Origin: Nonomuraea endophytica
GTDB taxonomy: Bacteria; Actinomycetota; Actinomycetes; Streptosporangiales; Streptosporangiaceae
Reading direction: 5' to 3'
Assembly (NCBI RefSeq): GCF_014203235.1
Contig: NZ_JACHIN010000006.1
Span: 551,428 to 615,427, forward strand
Length of the DNA: 64,000 nucleotides
This document shows positions 15,812 through 23,636 of this stretch, piece by piece. Numbering within the stretch: position 1 is the stretch's first letter; every line of letters starts with the position of its first letter. The notes under the pieces were generated by a model. The model was given only the letters and a program-made list of their open reading frames with translations. It was not told where the DNA came from and searched no databases. The position numbers and the translations under genes are program-made.

Positions 15812-17172
15812 CGGTCCACGAGTACTGGCACGAGCCACTGCTTCGCACCGCCTTTCTGCTGTACGGCAAGCGCGCCACCCGAATCCTGGCCGCGGTGCTC
15901 TGCCGTCATCAGGACGTCCGTCAGGCCCACATCGCCCTGTATCGGCGCTACCTGCGCTGGCCCGCCGCCTCGCGGGCACAGCGTGCCTTCGACGTGGCGC
16001 ACTTCCACGACAGGCGCAGCGAGGCCGAGATCGCCGACCTGTTGGGCTGGAGCATCGAGCGGGTCCGGACCATGACGGGGACGGCGCCGGCCGTACCTCC
16101 TGCCGACGACGTCCCCGACCCGGGCGAACTCCTACGACGGATCAGGCGGCGGCGTGTGCTGCGCCGGGCGCTCCTCATCACGCCAGCGGTTCTGCTGCTG
16201 CCGGCGATCGGAGGTGTGATGCTGTGGGGTCATCTGGCGGCCCTGCACGACAGGGAGCAGTTGATCGTCCAGGAGCGTGCGCACCAGCGGACACTGCCTG
16301 ACCGCTTCCAGGAGATCGCGTTCATGCCCAGCAGTGGCGTCGCACCCGTCAAGTACGCCTACCAAGACCCCGGACCCGGCCTCGACGGGCCCGCCGCCCA
16401 GTGGTACGTCATCACCGAAACCCGCAAATGGCGGCTCAAGGACGCGCTGCGCGAGCAGGGCCTGATGGCCATCACCCCCGATGGTCGCAAGCTCGCCTAC
16501 TACAGCTTGTCGCGCGGCCGGATGGTCATCCACGACGTCACCAACGGCCAGATCGTGCCCGCCTCGGCCACGTTCGCCAAGCGTCGCCTGAACGTCATGG
16601 ACGCCTACACGTCCATGGCCTTCTCCCTGGACGGCCGCCACCTGGCGTTCCAGCTCGACGCGATCCCCAAGCAGGACCTCAAGGCCAGTGGCGTCATCGT
16701 CACCGACACCACCACCGGGCGCATCGTGGACCTGCCCGCCAAGGACCTGACACTGGCCGGATGGGCCAGGGAAGGCGTCGTGATAACCGGTGACCGGCCC
16801 GGCCGGGTCATCCGGCCGGACCGGACCGTGGTCGCCAAGATCGCCCAAGGCATCGGCGAGGAGAACGACGTCGTCTCGCCCGACGGACGCCTGGTGGCTC
16901 ACGGGCTGACCGACGAATGGACCAAGAGCTTCACCTTGCTCGATTCGCGCACCGGCAAGACGGTCCGCGAGGTCCAGCCGCAGCTCACCAAGGGGATGCA
17001 GCTCGAGTTCCTGCACGCGTGGCTCGATGACACCCATCTGGTGATCTCCGCTGCCGGGCAGGAGCCCGTCACCAGCTATCACCTCGTCGACATCACCACA
17101 GGCACAACGCGCCCACTGATCACAGAGGACCTCGGCGTGCCCTACTCCCTCATCCTGGGCAAGCTGCGATGA
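15808..17172 (+). CDS. Membrane-tethered sigma-factor-like protein with extracellular repeat domain (B)
   Basis: A 454-residue paralogue of the preceding protein with the same plan. The N-terminal block MTVHEYWHEPLLRTAFLLYG is region-2-like; FHDRRSEAEIADLLGWSIER is region-4-like (residues 66-88). Basic RIRRRRVLRR precedes one transmembrane helix (about 120-140); the rest is outside and carries propeller-like turns (AITPDGRKLAYYSLS, AFSLDGRHLAFQ, LDSRTGKTVREVQ). GTG 15808 overlaps the upstream stop (GTGA), so the two are made together, perhaps as a heteromer. The sigma-like part is shorter and more degenerate than in A. Function unknown; a signal-sensing role is inference. Confidence 0.65.
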   Translation: MTVHEYWHEPLLRTAFLLYGKRATRILAAVLCRHQDVRQAHIALYRRYLRWPAASRAQRAFDVAHFHDRRSEAEIADLLGWSIERVRTMTGTAPAVPPADDVPDPGELLRRIRRRRVLRRALLITPAVLLLPAIGGVMLWGHLAALHDREQLIVQERAHQRTLPDRFQEIAFMPSSGVAPVKYAYQDPGPGLDGPAAQWYVITETRKWRLKDALREQGLMAITPDGRKLAYYSLSRGRMVIHDVTNGQIVPASATFAKRRLNVMDAYTSMAFSLDGRHLAFQLDAIPKQDLKASGVIVTDTTTGRIVDLPAKDLTLAGWAREGVVITGDRPGRVIRPDRTVVAKIAQGIGEENDVVSPDGRLVAHGLTDEWTKSFTLLDSRTGKTVREVQPQLTKGMQLEFLHAWLDDTHLVISAAGQEPVTSYHLVDITTGTTRPLITEDLGVPYSLILGKLR

Positions 17173-17311
17173 GCCGGTACTTGCTCCACCGACGGGAGGA
17201 AGGAACGTGGACAGCGCGAGCCAGATCGCCGTGGAGAGGCCGGCGTAGAGCAGGCCGACCAACACCAGGAGGTGCCTTCATGTCTCGCCGTCGGTGGTTG
17301 AGGATGAACTG

Positions 17312-17677
17312 CTACCACTTCTGCCATTCGTCGGTCTTGAAGCAGCGCATCGCCCAGTAGGAGAGCTTGGAGGGGCCGGTCCAGCCGACGTACGGGGCGT
17401 GGCCCTGCAGGCATCGCATCTTCTTGATGGTGACCAGCTCCCACTTGCCGTTCGTGCAGGCCGGGATGAGCTTCTTGATGATGCGCTTGCCGCACAGCCA
17501 CTTGACGCTGGGCATCGGGCGGGCCGTCAGCGACGTGAGCGATGCCGTGGTGGCCGATGCGGAGATCGATGCCGGAGCCGCTGTGGTCGCCGAAGCCGCC
17601 GGTGCCGCCGTACCCGCCAGAGCCAGCGAGAAGGCTCCCGCTGCTACGACTGTGCCGATCTTCGTGATCGCCTTCAT
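17312..17677 (-). CDS. Small secreted cysteine-containing protein
   Basis: A 121-residue protein with a clear signal peptide (MKAITKIGTVVAAGAFSLAL, cleavage after ASA). An Ala/Ser/Thr-rich linker is followed by a basic domain with four Cys (WLCGKR, PACTNG, RCLQG, RCFKT), enough for two disulfides, and a Trp-rich end (DEWQKW). GAGGGGAAG precedes ATG 17677. It converges on the sigma-like operon. Function unknown; the basic, disulfide-bonded form is compatible with an enzyme inhibitor or antimicrobial protein, but nothing proves it. Confidence 0.72.
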   Translation of the reverse strand: MKAITKIGTVVAAGAFSLALAGTAAPAASATTAAPASISASATTASLTSLTARPMPSVKWLCGKRIIKKLIPACTNGKWELVTIKKMRCLQGHAPYVGWTGPSKLSYWAMRCFKTDEWQKW

Positions 17678-18393
17678 GATGCTTCCCCTCTCTTGTGCCG
17701 AACGGTGTGAGAGGAAAGTAGGGCCGCTGCCGTTGAGCCTTCGTTGAGGTCTTGTTGAGCTTCGCCCGGCCGCACCGGGAGAGTACGCACGAATTCGGAC
17801 TGTTGCTGTCTGTAGCCGGTCAGGTTGTGCGGCGAGGCTTCGTGTCTTTGCGGTGGTGAGCTGAGCGTTGTAGAGCGCTCCGGTGAGCGGCGTGTGGGCG
17901 CGACTTGGTCCACCCGAGGGTCTGTTCGAGCAGCCGAAGGGTGTGCTCCGGATCCGCTAAGGAAGGCTTGCCAGAGGTGGATCACCGCCTGCAGGTGATC
18001 TGTGCCGTCACGCTCGTCCGGGGAGTCGAGGAGGGTGCCCGGGTCATGCCCGGACTGCTGCTGATCGGCGGCTGGCCCGTGGCGAACGCGACCCGCTCCT
18101 GCGCATCGTGACGCTCATCTTCGGCTTCCTTCTGATCTGGGACGCGATGACCCCGCTCGGCTTCTGGCGGCTGGGCGCCGCGGGAGGGGTTCCGTGCCGC
18201 CCTCGCACACGGAATCGCGATCTTTCTGCTGGCCGCCGCGCTCGTGTGACCCGAGGCATCGACGGCCGCCGGTGGCGTTCAACACCTTCTGGAGGCGGGC
18301 CGTACGTCAATAACCAAACAAAAGCCCTGTTCCCTAGCGTTTCCCCGCGGTTCCAGTCGAGGAGCCGTTTCAGCACAACACAGGGAGATATCC
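17678..18393. other. Intergenic region holding a decayed membrane-protein gene
   Basis: About 700 bp. On the + strand around 18080-18180 a frame reads GERDPLLRIVTLIFGFLLIW and DAMTPLGFWRLGA; from about 18185 a different frame continues with EGFRAALAHGIAIFLLAAAL and a stop at 18247-18249. This looks like one small membrane protein broken by a frameshift near 18183. No start is clear. Nothing else was recognised. Confidence 0.45.
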
Positions 18394-18765
18394 GTGACTC
18401 CGAGAGTTCGCGCGCTGGCCATGCTGGTGGCCGCCGGCGCCGTGGGAGCGGTCGTGGGCTTCGCGCCGGGCGCGCTGGCCAAGGCCACGACGGTCAGCGC
18501 CGACTGCTGGCGCCCGATCGGCACCAGCTACCTGGAATGGGGCTCGACCGCCACCTTCGACGTCGCGAAGGTCGGCAACACGGTCGCGGCCGGCCTGTAC
18601 CACGAGGGCGCGCGCAAGGACTACAACAAGAAGACCGGCGGCTGGACCCTCATGTCGGTCCGTGACAGCAGGTACGGGGTCACCGGCGGCAAGAAGTGGC
18701 AGGTCGAGGGGTCGGCCTGGGTCGGCAACGGCCCGTGGATCAGCAACGTCTGCCGCGTCACCTGA
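18394..18765 (+). CDS. Small secreted protein coupled to an ABC exporter operon
   Basis: A 123-residue protein starting at GTG 18394 with AGGGAG upstream. The signal peptide runs to about residue 30 (APGALAKA). The mature part has two Cys at its extremes (SADCWRP and SNVCRVT), several Trp and Tyr, and a central basic region (GARKDYNKKTGGW). Its stop codon shares one base with the start of the next gene (TGATG), so it is translated together with the three-gene ABC cassette that follows. The signal peptide implies Sec export, so it may be a partner of, or sensed by, the transporter rather than cargo. Function unknown. Confidence 0.7.
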   Translation: MTPRVRALAMLVAAGAVGAVVGFAPGALAKATTVSADCWRPIGTSYLEWGSTATFDVAKVGNTVAAGLYHEGARKDYNKKTGGWTLMSVRDSRYGVTGGKKWQVEGSAWVGNGPWISNVCRVT

Positions 18766-19469
18766 TGAAGCGTGACGGCGCGGTGCAGGGGTACTCGCCG
18801 AGGACCTTCTCGGCGGGTGCCCTGGCACTCCTGGTCGCCGCGTTGCCGTTGTTCGTGGCCTGGTCGTCGGGCTACTACGGCAGCCCGCCGCCGGGTGTGT
18901 CCACGCTCGCGCTCGGCGCGCACTGGGTGTGCGGGTGGCTGATCCCCCTGAACGCCGGCGCCGTCGTCGCCTACGGTACGGCCGGCCGGGTCCTCGACCG
19001 CAGGATCGTGCTGTCGGCCCCTGGCGATCCGCGTACCCGCTGGTGGCGTGAGCACGGCCTGGTGCTGGCGGCAGTGGCGGTCGTGGCCGGGACGATCGTG
19101 GCCGGGCAGTCGGCCGCCTCGGGTGAGTCGGTGGCCCGGCTGGCCGTACCGGCGATCAGCGGGCTGGTCGTGGCGCTCTGTACGGCGCAGCTCGTCGTGG
19201 CCAGGTTCGGGCACGCGCCCGGCACGGCCTGCGGCATCACCACGACGGTCACCGCCGCGGTGCTGGTCGGCCCTTGTCTGAGTTACGGCGCCCGGCCCTT
19301 CGCGGTGGACGCCACGCTGCACGGCTGGATGTCCGGTGACCCGGGCCTCGGCCCGCCGGTCACGGCGGCCGCGCTCGCCTGGCCCGCCCTGGCGGTCGCG
19401 GCCGTCGCCGCCGGGCGGATCTTTCCCCTGGACGCGGCCGCGCTGAGTGGAGCACGGGATCATGATTGA
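18765..19469 (+). CDS. Integral membrane protein of ABC operon
   Basis: A 234-residue protein with about six hydrophobic helices (for example AGALALLVAALPLFVAW, WLIPLNAGAVVAYG, LVLAAVAVVAGTIVAG). It overlaps the secreted-protein stop by 1 nt and the ATPase start by 8 nt, so it is co-translated with both. The topology is that of an ABC-2-type permease half, and it pairs with the membrane gene at 20316. No family motif was recognised beyond this. Confidence 0.65.
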   Translation: MKRDGAVQGYSPRTFSAGALALLVAALPLFVAWSSGYYGSPPPGVSTLALGAHWVCGWLIPLNAGAVVAYGTAGRVLDRRIVLSAPGDPRTRWWREHGLVLAAVAVVAGTIVAGQSAASGESVARLAVPAISGLVVALCTAQLVVARFGHAPGTACGITTTVTAAVLVGPCLSYGARPFAVDATLHGWMSGDPGLGPPVTAAALAWPALAVAAVAAGRIFPLDAAALSGARDHD

Positions 19470-20319
19470 GCTGAACGGCGTCACGAAGACGCGTGCGGGC
19501 CTCGCCGCGCTGGACGACGTCACCCTGGAACTGGACGGCGGGCTGACCGCGCTGCTCGGCCGCAACGGGGCGGGCAAGTCGACGTTGCTGTCGATCCTGG
19601 CGGGGCTGATGTTCGAGAGCTCGGGGCGGTTCAGCCTGCGCGCGCAGCCGCTCGGCCGGCGCCGCGCGGCGCTCCGGGCCGAGACGACGCTCCTGCCGCA
19701 GGACCTGGTCGTCGACCCGCGCGCGCCCGCCGAGGAGTTCGTGCGCTATCTGCTGCGGTTACGGGGCCGTCCGGACCGCCTGGTCGGGGAGATGTTCGAG
19801 CGTTTCGGGCTGAACGGCGTGGCCCGCCGTCCGCTGGGCGAGCTCAGCGGCGGCACCCGCCGGCGAGTCGGGCTGGCCTACGCGTGCGCCTGCGACACCC
19901 CGATCCTGCTGCTGGACGAACCCACCCAAGGACTCGATCCCCTGGAACGGCTCGCGCTGGCCGACTACCTCACCGAGATCGGCCGGAGCAAACTCGTCGT
20001 CTACTCCACCCACATCATCTCGGACGTCTCCTGGATCGCGCCCCGCCTGGTCGTGCTCGACCAGGGACGGGTCGTGCATGACGGCTCGCCGGACAAGCTT
20101 CTCGCCGCCACGCCACCGGTGTTCGAGGTGAGCTGCCCGACCGGCGCGGACGTCGAGCGGATCCGGGCGAACGGGCTGGTGACCCGCCTGGCGCGCGGCG
20201 ACGGGGACGACTACGCCGTACGGTGGATTCCCTCGACGGCGGGACCGCACGACGGCGCCGAGGTCGAGCCCACGCTCGACGACGCCTATCTCGCGCTCTG
20301 CGCGCAGGGCCCGCGATGA
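19462..20319 (+). CDS. ABC transporter ATP-binding protein
   Basis: A 285-residue ATPase. Walker A is GRNGAGKST (about residues 33-41), the signature LSGGTRRRVG lies near 132, Walker B ILLLDEPTQGLDP near 152, and the switch His is in YSTHIISD. The C-terminal extension (about 80 residues) is of the ABC-2 drug/peptide exporter type. ATG 19462 is favoured over GTG 19447 because GGAG lies 9 nt ahead of it. It is flanked and overlapped by two membrane genes and forms an exporter with them. Confidence 0.92.
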   Translation: MIELNGVTKTRAGLAALDDVTLELDGGLTALLGRNGAGKSTLLSILAGLMFESSGRFSLRAQPLGRRRAALRAETTLLPQDLVVDPRAPAEEFVRYLLRLRGRPDRLVGEMFERFGLNGVARRPLGELSGGTRRRVGLAYACACDTPILLLDEPTQGLDPLERLALADYLTEIGRSKLVVYSTHIISDVSWIAPRLVVLDQGRVVHDGSPDKLLAATPPVFEVSCPTGADVERIRANGLVTRLARGDGDDYAVRWIPSTAGPHDGAEVEPTLDDAYLALCAQGPR

Positions 20320-21056
20320 TCGGCTATCACCTGCGCCGGGCCGCGCGCGCCCGGTACCTGCTGGCGCTCCTGCCCGCCGGATGGCTCACCTGGATCGGCT
20401 TCCGGCTGGGCGGCACCGAGGTCGGCGACGAGTTCGGCCCCTGGGGGCTGGCCCGCTACTGGGCGATCGTCACCGCGCTCCTGGCCGCCGGCCTCGTTCC
20501 CCTGCTCGGACCGCTCTGGCAGGAGGAACGGCTGCGCGCGGGCTGGCGGCTGGCCGCGGCCACGCCGTCCGCGGTGAGCAAGGATCGCCTGCGCGTCTTT
20601 CTGGCCGGCTTCCTCGTCTATGCGGCCGGGATCGTGGTGTGCGCGTTGTTCGTCGGCGGACGACTGTACGGCGCCGCCGCCTGGTTGCCGTCGCTGCTCG
20701 TCGTGACGGCCGTGGGCCCGCTCCTGGGCGGCTACGTCCTGCTGGCGTGCTGTTACGCGATCAACAGCCGGTGGGGCCCGGCGCCGGCGATCGGGCTCGC
20801 CATCGTCATGGGCAGCCTGGACCTGGCCAACGTGCTGCCCGCCGTCCTGTCGGTGTCGGGCACGGGCGACGTCGCACGGCTGAGCGCGTCGTGGACCGTC
20901 ACGTTCGAGGAGCCCGGTTTCGCCGAACTTCCCCTGCCCACGTGGCCGTTCCTGGCCGCCCGCCTGGTCGCGGTCGTGGGATGCACGGCGCTGGTACTGC
21001 TCAGCCGCCGCCGCGTTCTATCCAGTTCCGGCGAAGAAGGCGGGTCCGACGCGTGA
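20316..21056 (+). CDS. ABC-2-type permease subunit
   Basis: A 246-residue protein with about six transmembrane helices. ATG 20316 overlaps the ATPase stop by 4 nt. The segment PLWQEERLRAGWRLAAATPS between helices 2 and 3 is the usual cytoplasmic coupling region of ABC-2 permeases. With the genes at 18765 and 19462 it makes a two-permease plus ATPase exporter; the cargo is not known. Confidence 0.75.
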   Translation: MIGYHLRRAARARYLLALLPAGWLTWIGFRLGGTEVGDEFGPWGLARYWAIVTALLAAGLVPLLGPLWQEERLRAGWRLAAATPSAVSKDRLRVFLAGFLVYAAGIVVCALFVGGRLYGAAAWLPSLLVVTAVGPLLGGYVLLACCYAINSRWGPAPAIGLAIVMGSLDLANVLPAVLSVSGTGDVARLSASWTVTFEEPGFAELPLPTWPFLAARLVAVVGCTALVLLSRRRVLSSSGEEGGSDA

Positions 21057-21100
21057 GCGCCGGGCCGGAAGGCCCGGGGTTTCGGGCGGTTCCCTGACGG

Positions 21101-21685
21101 TCAGCCGGCAGGTCGCTGAGCGTGTTCGGCGCGATGGGCCAGGCCGTCGAGGATGAGGGCCAGTCCGTCCTCGAAAGCCGCTTGGTGGTCGATCGTCGGC
21201 ACGTCGGCCGGGCGGGCCGTACCGGGGTCGGCGTCGGCTTGTTCTTCCAGGACGCTGCCGACGGTGAAGCGGCTGGCGGCCAGCATGGCCATCTGGGCGT
21301 CCTTCTCGGGCAGGCCGGAGGCGGCCAGAAAGGCCATCTTGTGGGCGATCCGGTCGAGGTCGGCCGGGCCGGGACTGGATCCGGAGTGCAGGCGCGCGCC
21401 GTCACGGCGCATCAGCAGGGTGCGGCGGAAGCTGCGGGTGTTGTCCAGGAACCATTCCCGCCAGTCCTGGCCGGGGGCCGGTAGCGGTGCTGTGGCGTGC
21501 GGCGTCATGGCGGCCTCGGCCATGGCGCCGAGGAGTTCCTTCTTGTTGCGGAAGTGCCAGTAGAGCGACGGCTGCTCAACGCCCAGGCGTCTGGCCAGCT
21601 GCCTGGTGCTGATGGCGTCCAGGCCGACCTCGTCGAGGAGGTCCAGCGCCTGGGCGATGACGGTCTCGCGATTCACTTTCACCAC
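21101..21685 (-). CDS. TetR repressor of the classical tetracycline-repressor type
   Basis: A 194-residue protein. The DNA-binding part (RQLARRLGVEQPSLYWHFRN, followed by KKELLGAMA) is very like that of Tn10 TetR, in which the block reads LGVEQPTLYWHVKNK, and the C-terminal part is of the TetR_C type. GTG 21685 is used; TTG 21694 and GTG 21682 or 21676 are alternatives and the message may be leaderless. It diverges from an FAD monooxygenase gene, and the interval has two tet-operator-like palindromes. The inducer may be an aromatic polyketide, but this is inference. Confidence 0.85.
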   Translation of the reverse strand: MVKVNRETVIAQALDLLDEVGLDAISTRQLARRLGVEQPSLYWHFRNKKELLGAMAEAAMTPHATAPLPAPGQDWREWFLDNTRSFRRTLLMRRDGARLHSGSSPGPADLDRIAHKMAFLAASGLPEKDAQMAMLAASRFTVGSVLEEQADADPGTARPADVPTIDHQAAFEDGLALILDGLAHRAEHAQRPAG

Positions 21686-21694
21686 GTTTGACAA

Positions 21695-21740
21695 ACTATC
21701 ACCGATAGAGTTCCCTGGTGAATGAACCTATCAGTGATAG
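21695..21740. promoter_or_regulatory. Two tetO-like operators
   Basis: ACTATCACCGATAGAGT (21695-21711) and CTATCAGTGATAG (21728-21740) match the Tn10 tet operator core CTATCANTGATAG; the second is identical to the tetO2 core, the first has two changed centre bases. Their centres are 32 bp apart, close to the 30 bp of Tn10. They cover the divergent promoters of the TetR gene and the monooxygenase gene. Confidence 0.8.
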
Positions 21741-21757
21741 ATAAGGACGTCGATGAC

Positions 21758-23005
21758 ATGGCTCTCGCATCGGGAACGCGCTCCTTGAAGATCCTCATCA
21801 GCGGCGGCGGGATCGCCGGGCAGGCGCTGGCCTACTGGCTCGCCCACGGCGGTCACCGGGTCAAGGTCGTCGAGCGCTTCCCGGCGCTGCGGGCCACAGG
21901 CGCCCAGGTCGACCTGCGCGGCCAGGGCATCGAGGCGATCGAGCGCATGGGACTCATGGGCGCCGTCCGGAACAAACTCGTGGACGAGGCGGGCGTCGCG
22001 TTCGTGAACGCCGCCGGCAAAGCCAGGGCGACGATCATGGCCAACACCTCGGGGCGGGGCCGCCAGAGCCTGACCTCGGAGTACGAGATCATGCGCGGTG
22101 ACCTGGTGCGCATCCTCAACGACGCGACGAAGGACAACGTGGAGTACGTCTTCGGCCAGAGCGTGGACGGCTTCGACCAGGACGAACACCAGGTCGTCGC
22201 GCACTTCTCCGACGGATCATCGGAGGAATTCGATCTCCTGGTCGGCGCGGACGGGCAGGGATCGCGACTGCGGCGGGCCATCCTCCCCGAGGGATTCGAC
22301 CCGTATTGGCGGGTCGGCATCCACATGGCGTACTGGTTCGTCTCGCGCATCGCTTCCGACGGCGACATCCGCGACACCTACATGGTCCCGGGCGGGCGCC
22401 AGATCATGCGCCGCAGCCACAATCCGAGCGAGACGCAGGTCTACTTCGTGATGAGGGAAGACTCCGAGGAGGCTTCAGCGATTCACCGCCAGCCCGTCGA
22501 ACGCCAGCAGGAGTTCTGGGCCGGCAGGTTCGCCGGCGCCGGATGGCAGACCGAGCGCTTCATCGACGGCATGAAGACCAGCCCGTTCTTCTACTCCCAG
22601 GAGATCGCCCAGGTCCGCATCGACACCTGGTCCAAGGGCCGCGTGGTCCTGGCCGGCGATGCCGCCCACTGCGCCTCCCCCTACAGCGGCATGGGCGTCT
22701 CCGGCGGTCTGGTGGGCGCCTACGTCCTGGCCGGAGAGATCAACCAGCACCCCGATGACCTGCCGGCGGCGCTGGCGAACTATGACACCAAGTTGCGGCC
22801 CTTCGCCGAGGGGATCCAAGGCCAAGTCAACCCGCGCCTCCTCCGGCTGGGCATGCCCATGACCCAGCGCGCGATCGACGCCTTCCTCACCGTCACCGGG
22901 CTCGCCACAGCGCTCCACATCCCCGACCTGGTGGCACGTTTCTCCAAGGAGGACCGCGGTGGAGACTGGCGGCTCCCGGACTACCCACAACTCCAAGCCG
23001 CCTAG
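21758..23005 (+). CDS. FAD-dependent monooxygenase (TetX-like class A flavoprotein)
   Basis: A 415-residue group A flavin monooxygenase. The Rossmann motif ISGGGIAGQALAYWLAHGG is at the N-terminus, the DG motif is LVGADGQGSRLR, and the second FAD motif is VVLAGDAAHCASPYSGMG. No C-terminal thioredoxin-like domain is present, so the size agrees with Tet(X) and related aromatic hydroxylases. An upstream in-frame ATG (21722) lies inside the second operator; ATG 21758 is preferred, with AAGGA upstream. Control by a tetracycline-type repressor suggests it modifies a polycyclic aromatic compound; tetracycline inactivation is possible but unproved. Confidence 0.85.
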   Translation: MALASGTRSLKILISGGGIAGQALAYWLAHGGHRVKVVERFPALRATGAQVDLRGQGIEAIERMGLMGAVRNKLVDEAGVAFVNAAGKARATIMANTSGRGRQSLTSEYEIMRGDLVRILNDATKDNVEYVFGQSVDGFDQDEHQVVAHFSDGSSEEFDLLVGADGQGSRLRRAILPEGFDPYWRVGIHMAYWFVSRIASDGDIRDTYMVPGGRQIMRRSHNPSETQVYFVMREDSEEASAIHRQPVERQQEFWAGRFAGAGWQTERFIDGMKTSPFFYSQEIAQVRIDTWSKGRVVLAGDAAHCASPYSGMGVSGGLVGAYVLAGEINQHPDDLPAALANYDTKLRPFAEGIQGQVNPRLLRLGMPMTQRAIDAFLTVTGLATALHIPDLVARFSKEDRGGDWRLPDYPQLQAA

Positions 23006-23051
23006 CCGCCCGCGTCAGGTGCCGGCGCACCCGCGCGCTGTCGGGAACAGG

Positions 23052-23171
23052 CCTGTCGAGCTCCTCCACGCCATGGCGGACGGCCTGGCCGTACACGCGG
23101 CCGAGACCACGCCCGAGGTGATGCGCGCCGTCATCGCCCGCCACCTCGACGAACTCGCCCGGCGAGCATGA
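23052..23171 (+). pseudogene. C-terminal fragment of a TetR-family regulator
   Basis: A 39-codon frame reads PVELLHAMADGLAVHA and ends MRAVIARHLDELARRA, the typical last helices of TetR-family regulators (LHALVDGLAxHA...LxxxLDxL). There is no DNA-binding domain or start codon in place. It abuts the permease fragment that follows and is probably one side of a deletion. Confidence 0.6.
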
Positions 23172-23628
23172 CGGAGGTCGTCGCCGTTACGACCTTGCAC
23201 GGATAACCGCTATCACCGCCCTGCCCAACCTGCGGGCCGAGAATTCCGGCCACCTGATGATCGCGGTCTCCGCCCTGCTGATCACGATGGCCGTGGTGAA
23301 CATCGTCGCGTTCACCTGGACCATCGCGATGGAAGCCCGGCCAAGCCTGGCGGTCGCGCGTACGCTCGGCGCCACTCCCGGGCAGGTCTCCGCGGGGTTG
23401 TCCATCGCCCAGCTCCTCCCCTGCCTGCCGGGCGCTGCCGTCGGCGTCCCGCTGGGCATCGGCGTGTTCTCCGCTCTCAGCCCCGGGAACGCGGTCGTGG
23501 CGCCGTTGCCCTGGATGCTCGTCGCCGCGCTCGCAACCCTCCTGGTGACCGCGGCACTCACCGCCCTGCCCGCCCACCTGGCGGCCCGCCGTCCCGTGGT
23601 GCCGGTGCTCAGCGCCGACACAGCGTGA
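23161..23628 (+). pseudogene. C-terminal fragment of an FtsX-like ABC permease
   Basis: The frame encodes the last part of a MacB/FtsX-type permease: a hydrophobic helix (ALLITMAVVNIVAFTWTI), then the coupling motif ARTLGATPGQVSAGLSIAQL, and two more helices. Full-length members have about 400-800 residues; only about 150 codons remain, and the first usable start (ATG 23257) gives 123 residues. With the TetR tail just upstream, this is what remains after loss of the TetR start-to-permease interval, which normally includes an ATPase gene. Confidence 0.7.
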
Positions 23629-23636
23629 ACGGCCCG

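Noticed and set aside
17180..17300. Minus-strand peptide VGLLYAGLSTAIWLALSTFL and a plus-strand 26-codon ORF at 17280 with an AGGAGG
   Set aside because: The first looks like a membrane helix but has no start and runs into a shadow of the upstream gene; the second overlaps a supported gene antisense. Both could be remnants but support is too thin.
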